From DASWHD01 sp036393335 (GTDB taxonomy: Bacteria; CG2-30-53-67; CG2-30-70-394), in the NCBI GenBank assembly GCA_036393335.1, contig DASWHD010000220.1, forward strand, positions 1 through 12,617: a stretch of 12,617 nucleotides of DNA. The letters run 5' to 3'. A program made the translations under genes and the position numbers. The notes under the pieces are model-generated. The model had not been told where the DNA came from and did not search any database. It saw nothing but the letters and a program-made list of their open reading frames with translations. Below, piece by piece: positions 11,973 to 12,617 of the stretch. The first letter of the stretch is position 1; every line of letters begins with the position of its first letter.

Positions 11973-12401
11973 ATGCCACTGGCGGTGACCGATGAGCTTG
12001 CCATCCCGGATGAGGACCTGGTGTTTCGCGCCGTGTTCGGCGGCGGCCCGGGCGGCCAGCACGTCAACAAGGTGGCCACCAAGATGGAGTTGCGCTTCCA
12101 CCTCGCCCAGTGCACCGCCGTACCCGACGAAGCGAAGGAGCGGTTCGCCCGCCGCTACCCCGGCGCCATCACCGCCGCGGGCGACGTGGTCCTCACCAGC
12201 GCCCGCTTCCGCAGCCAAGCGCGCAACCGCCGCGACGTGGAAGACCGCCTGGCGGCGATGATCCGCGCCACCTTGCAGCCGCCGCCGCCGCGCCACGCCA
12301 CCCGCATCCCGACATCCGCAAAGCAGCGCCGCCTGGCCGAGAAGCGCCGCCGCGCCGCAACCAAGGTCCAACGCCAGCCGCCGGAATCCGACGGCGAGTG
12401 A
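11973..12401 (+). CDS. arfB: Alternative ribosome-rescue factor ArfB (peptidyl-tRNA hydrolase, YaeJ-type)
   Basis: A 142-residue protein with the release-factor catalytic loop GGGPGGQHVNKVATKMELRF: the GGQ is at 27-29, inside the usual GGQHVNK context. A complete small domain follows, with the blocks GDVVLTSARFRSQARNR and RLAAMI. The C-terminal tail rich in Lys and Arg (KQRRLAEKRRRAATKVQ) is the part that inserts into the empty mRNA channel of a stalled ribosome. The protein hydrolyses peptidyl-tRNA to free ribosomes stuck without a stop codon. The length matches ArfB (about 140), not RF1 or RF2, and no codon-reading domains are present. GAGGAG lies just upstream of the ATG at good spacing. 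It acts in the cytoplasm on the 70S ribosome. Confidence 0.93.
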   Translation: MPLAVTDELAIPDEDLVFRAVFGGGPGGQHVNKVATKMELRFHLAQCTAVPDEAKERFARRYPGAITAAGDVVLTSARFRSQARNRRDVEDRLAAMIRATLQPPPPRHATRIPTSAKQRRLAEKRRRAATKVQRQPPESDGE

Positions 12402-12446
12402 TTTCCCGATCGCTGGTCATCACCTCCGCGGCTACAGCTTTCCAGC

Positions 12447-12482
12447 CGTCTTGGCCACCTCGCTCGGCGCGAGGACAAGACG
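12447..12482. terminator. Long two-part hairpin downstream of arfB
   Basis: The outer arms CGTCTTG (12447-12453) and CAAGACG (12476-12482) enclose the inner arms CCTCGC (12458-12463) and GCGAGG (12469-12474), with loop TCGGC. That gives 13 base pairs interrupted by an asymmetric bulge. It starts 45 bases after the arfB stop and is the likely end of that transcript, although no T-run follows. Confidence 0.5.
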
Positions 12483-12549
12483 ACCATCGCGGGGCAAGTC
12501 ATGCTCGTCGCCTACCGGTTGGCATAAGGTTGGTAGTGGGCCGCCTGAA

Positions 12550-12572
12550 GGCGCGAGCGCCAGGTTCGCGCC
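12550..12572. repeat. Hairpin near the window end
   Basis: GGCGCGA at 12550-12556 pairs with TCGCGCC at 12566-12572 over a nine-base loop. Its role is unknown. It may belong to the leader of a gene starting beyond the window. Confidence 0.35.
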
Positions 12573-12605
12573 ACGGTCTCCCAGGGAGATGCGCCCTGTC
12601 ATTGC

Positions 12606-12617
12606 GGAGGAAATGTG
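12606..12617 (+). promoter_or_regulatory. Possible ribosome-binding site and start of a gene running off the window
   Basis: GGAGG at 12606-12610 is followed by AAATGTG, giving an ATG at 12613 or a GTG at 12615. The spacing is short (two or four bases), so this is only a hint of a gene beyond the edge. Confidence 0.25.

Overview
The window is GC-rich bacterial chromosome, except for roughly the first 0.9 kb, which is visibly richer in A and T. The gene content (truA, surE, an M48 membrane protease, a full-length SMC, arfB, a sigma54-type promoter, several toxin-antitoxin-like pairs) fits a Gram-negative, Pseudomonadota-like organism. The short dispersed repeats recall those of GC-rich Gammaproteobacteria such as Chromatiales, but that is from memory and the phylum is not fixed by this sequence.

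Left part (1-3900), an accessory or 'junkyard' region. A GGDEF-like gene on the minus strand ends early near the window edge. Next to it is a C-terminal scrap of an SRAP/YedK-type gene, cut exactly where a short repeat (core GGGGTCGGTCCTGCA) begins. About 0.5 kb of repeats and hairpins without a gene follows. Then come three two-gene units in a row on the minus strand, each with a 4-base ATGA overlap: PF09720-like antitoxin plus ParE-like toxin; ribbon-helix-helix antitoxin plus PIN-domain toxin; and an uncharacterised 78-aa protein plus a DUF2283 protein. More copies of the same short repeat lie between them.

Middle part (4145-10820), core genes. truA and surE overlap and read rightward. A convergent Ste24-like M48 protease reads leftward; two mirrored hairpins separate it from surE. 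The protease and smc diverge from a compact region with two good, non-overlapping sigma70-type promoters back to back.

Right part (10821-12617). A gene-poor, partly AT-rich stretch carries a near-consensus sigma54 (-24/-12) promoter with an upstream inverted repeat. It precedes a small single-span membrane protein and then a strong hairpin. A 123-aa protein of unknown function and arfB (stalled-ribosome rescue) follow. The window ends in structured non-coding DNA with a possible ribosome-binding site at the very edge.

No tRNA, rRNA, CRISPR array or intact transposase was seen. The items most worth following up are the sigma54-linked microprotein unit, the uncharacterised 78-aa/DUF2283 pair, the row of three toxin-antitoxin-like units embedded in repeats, and the non-canonical GGDEF gene.
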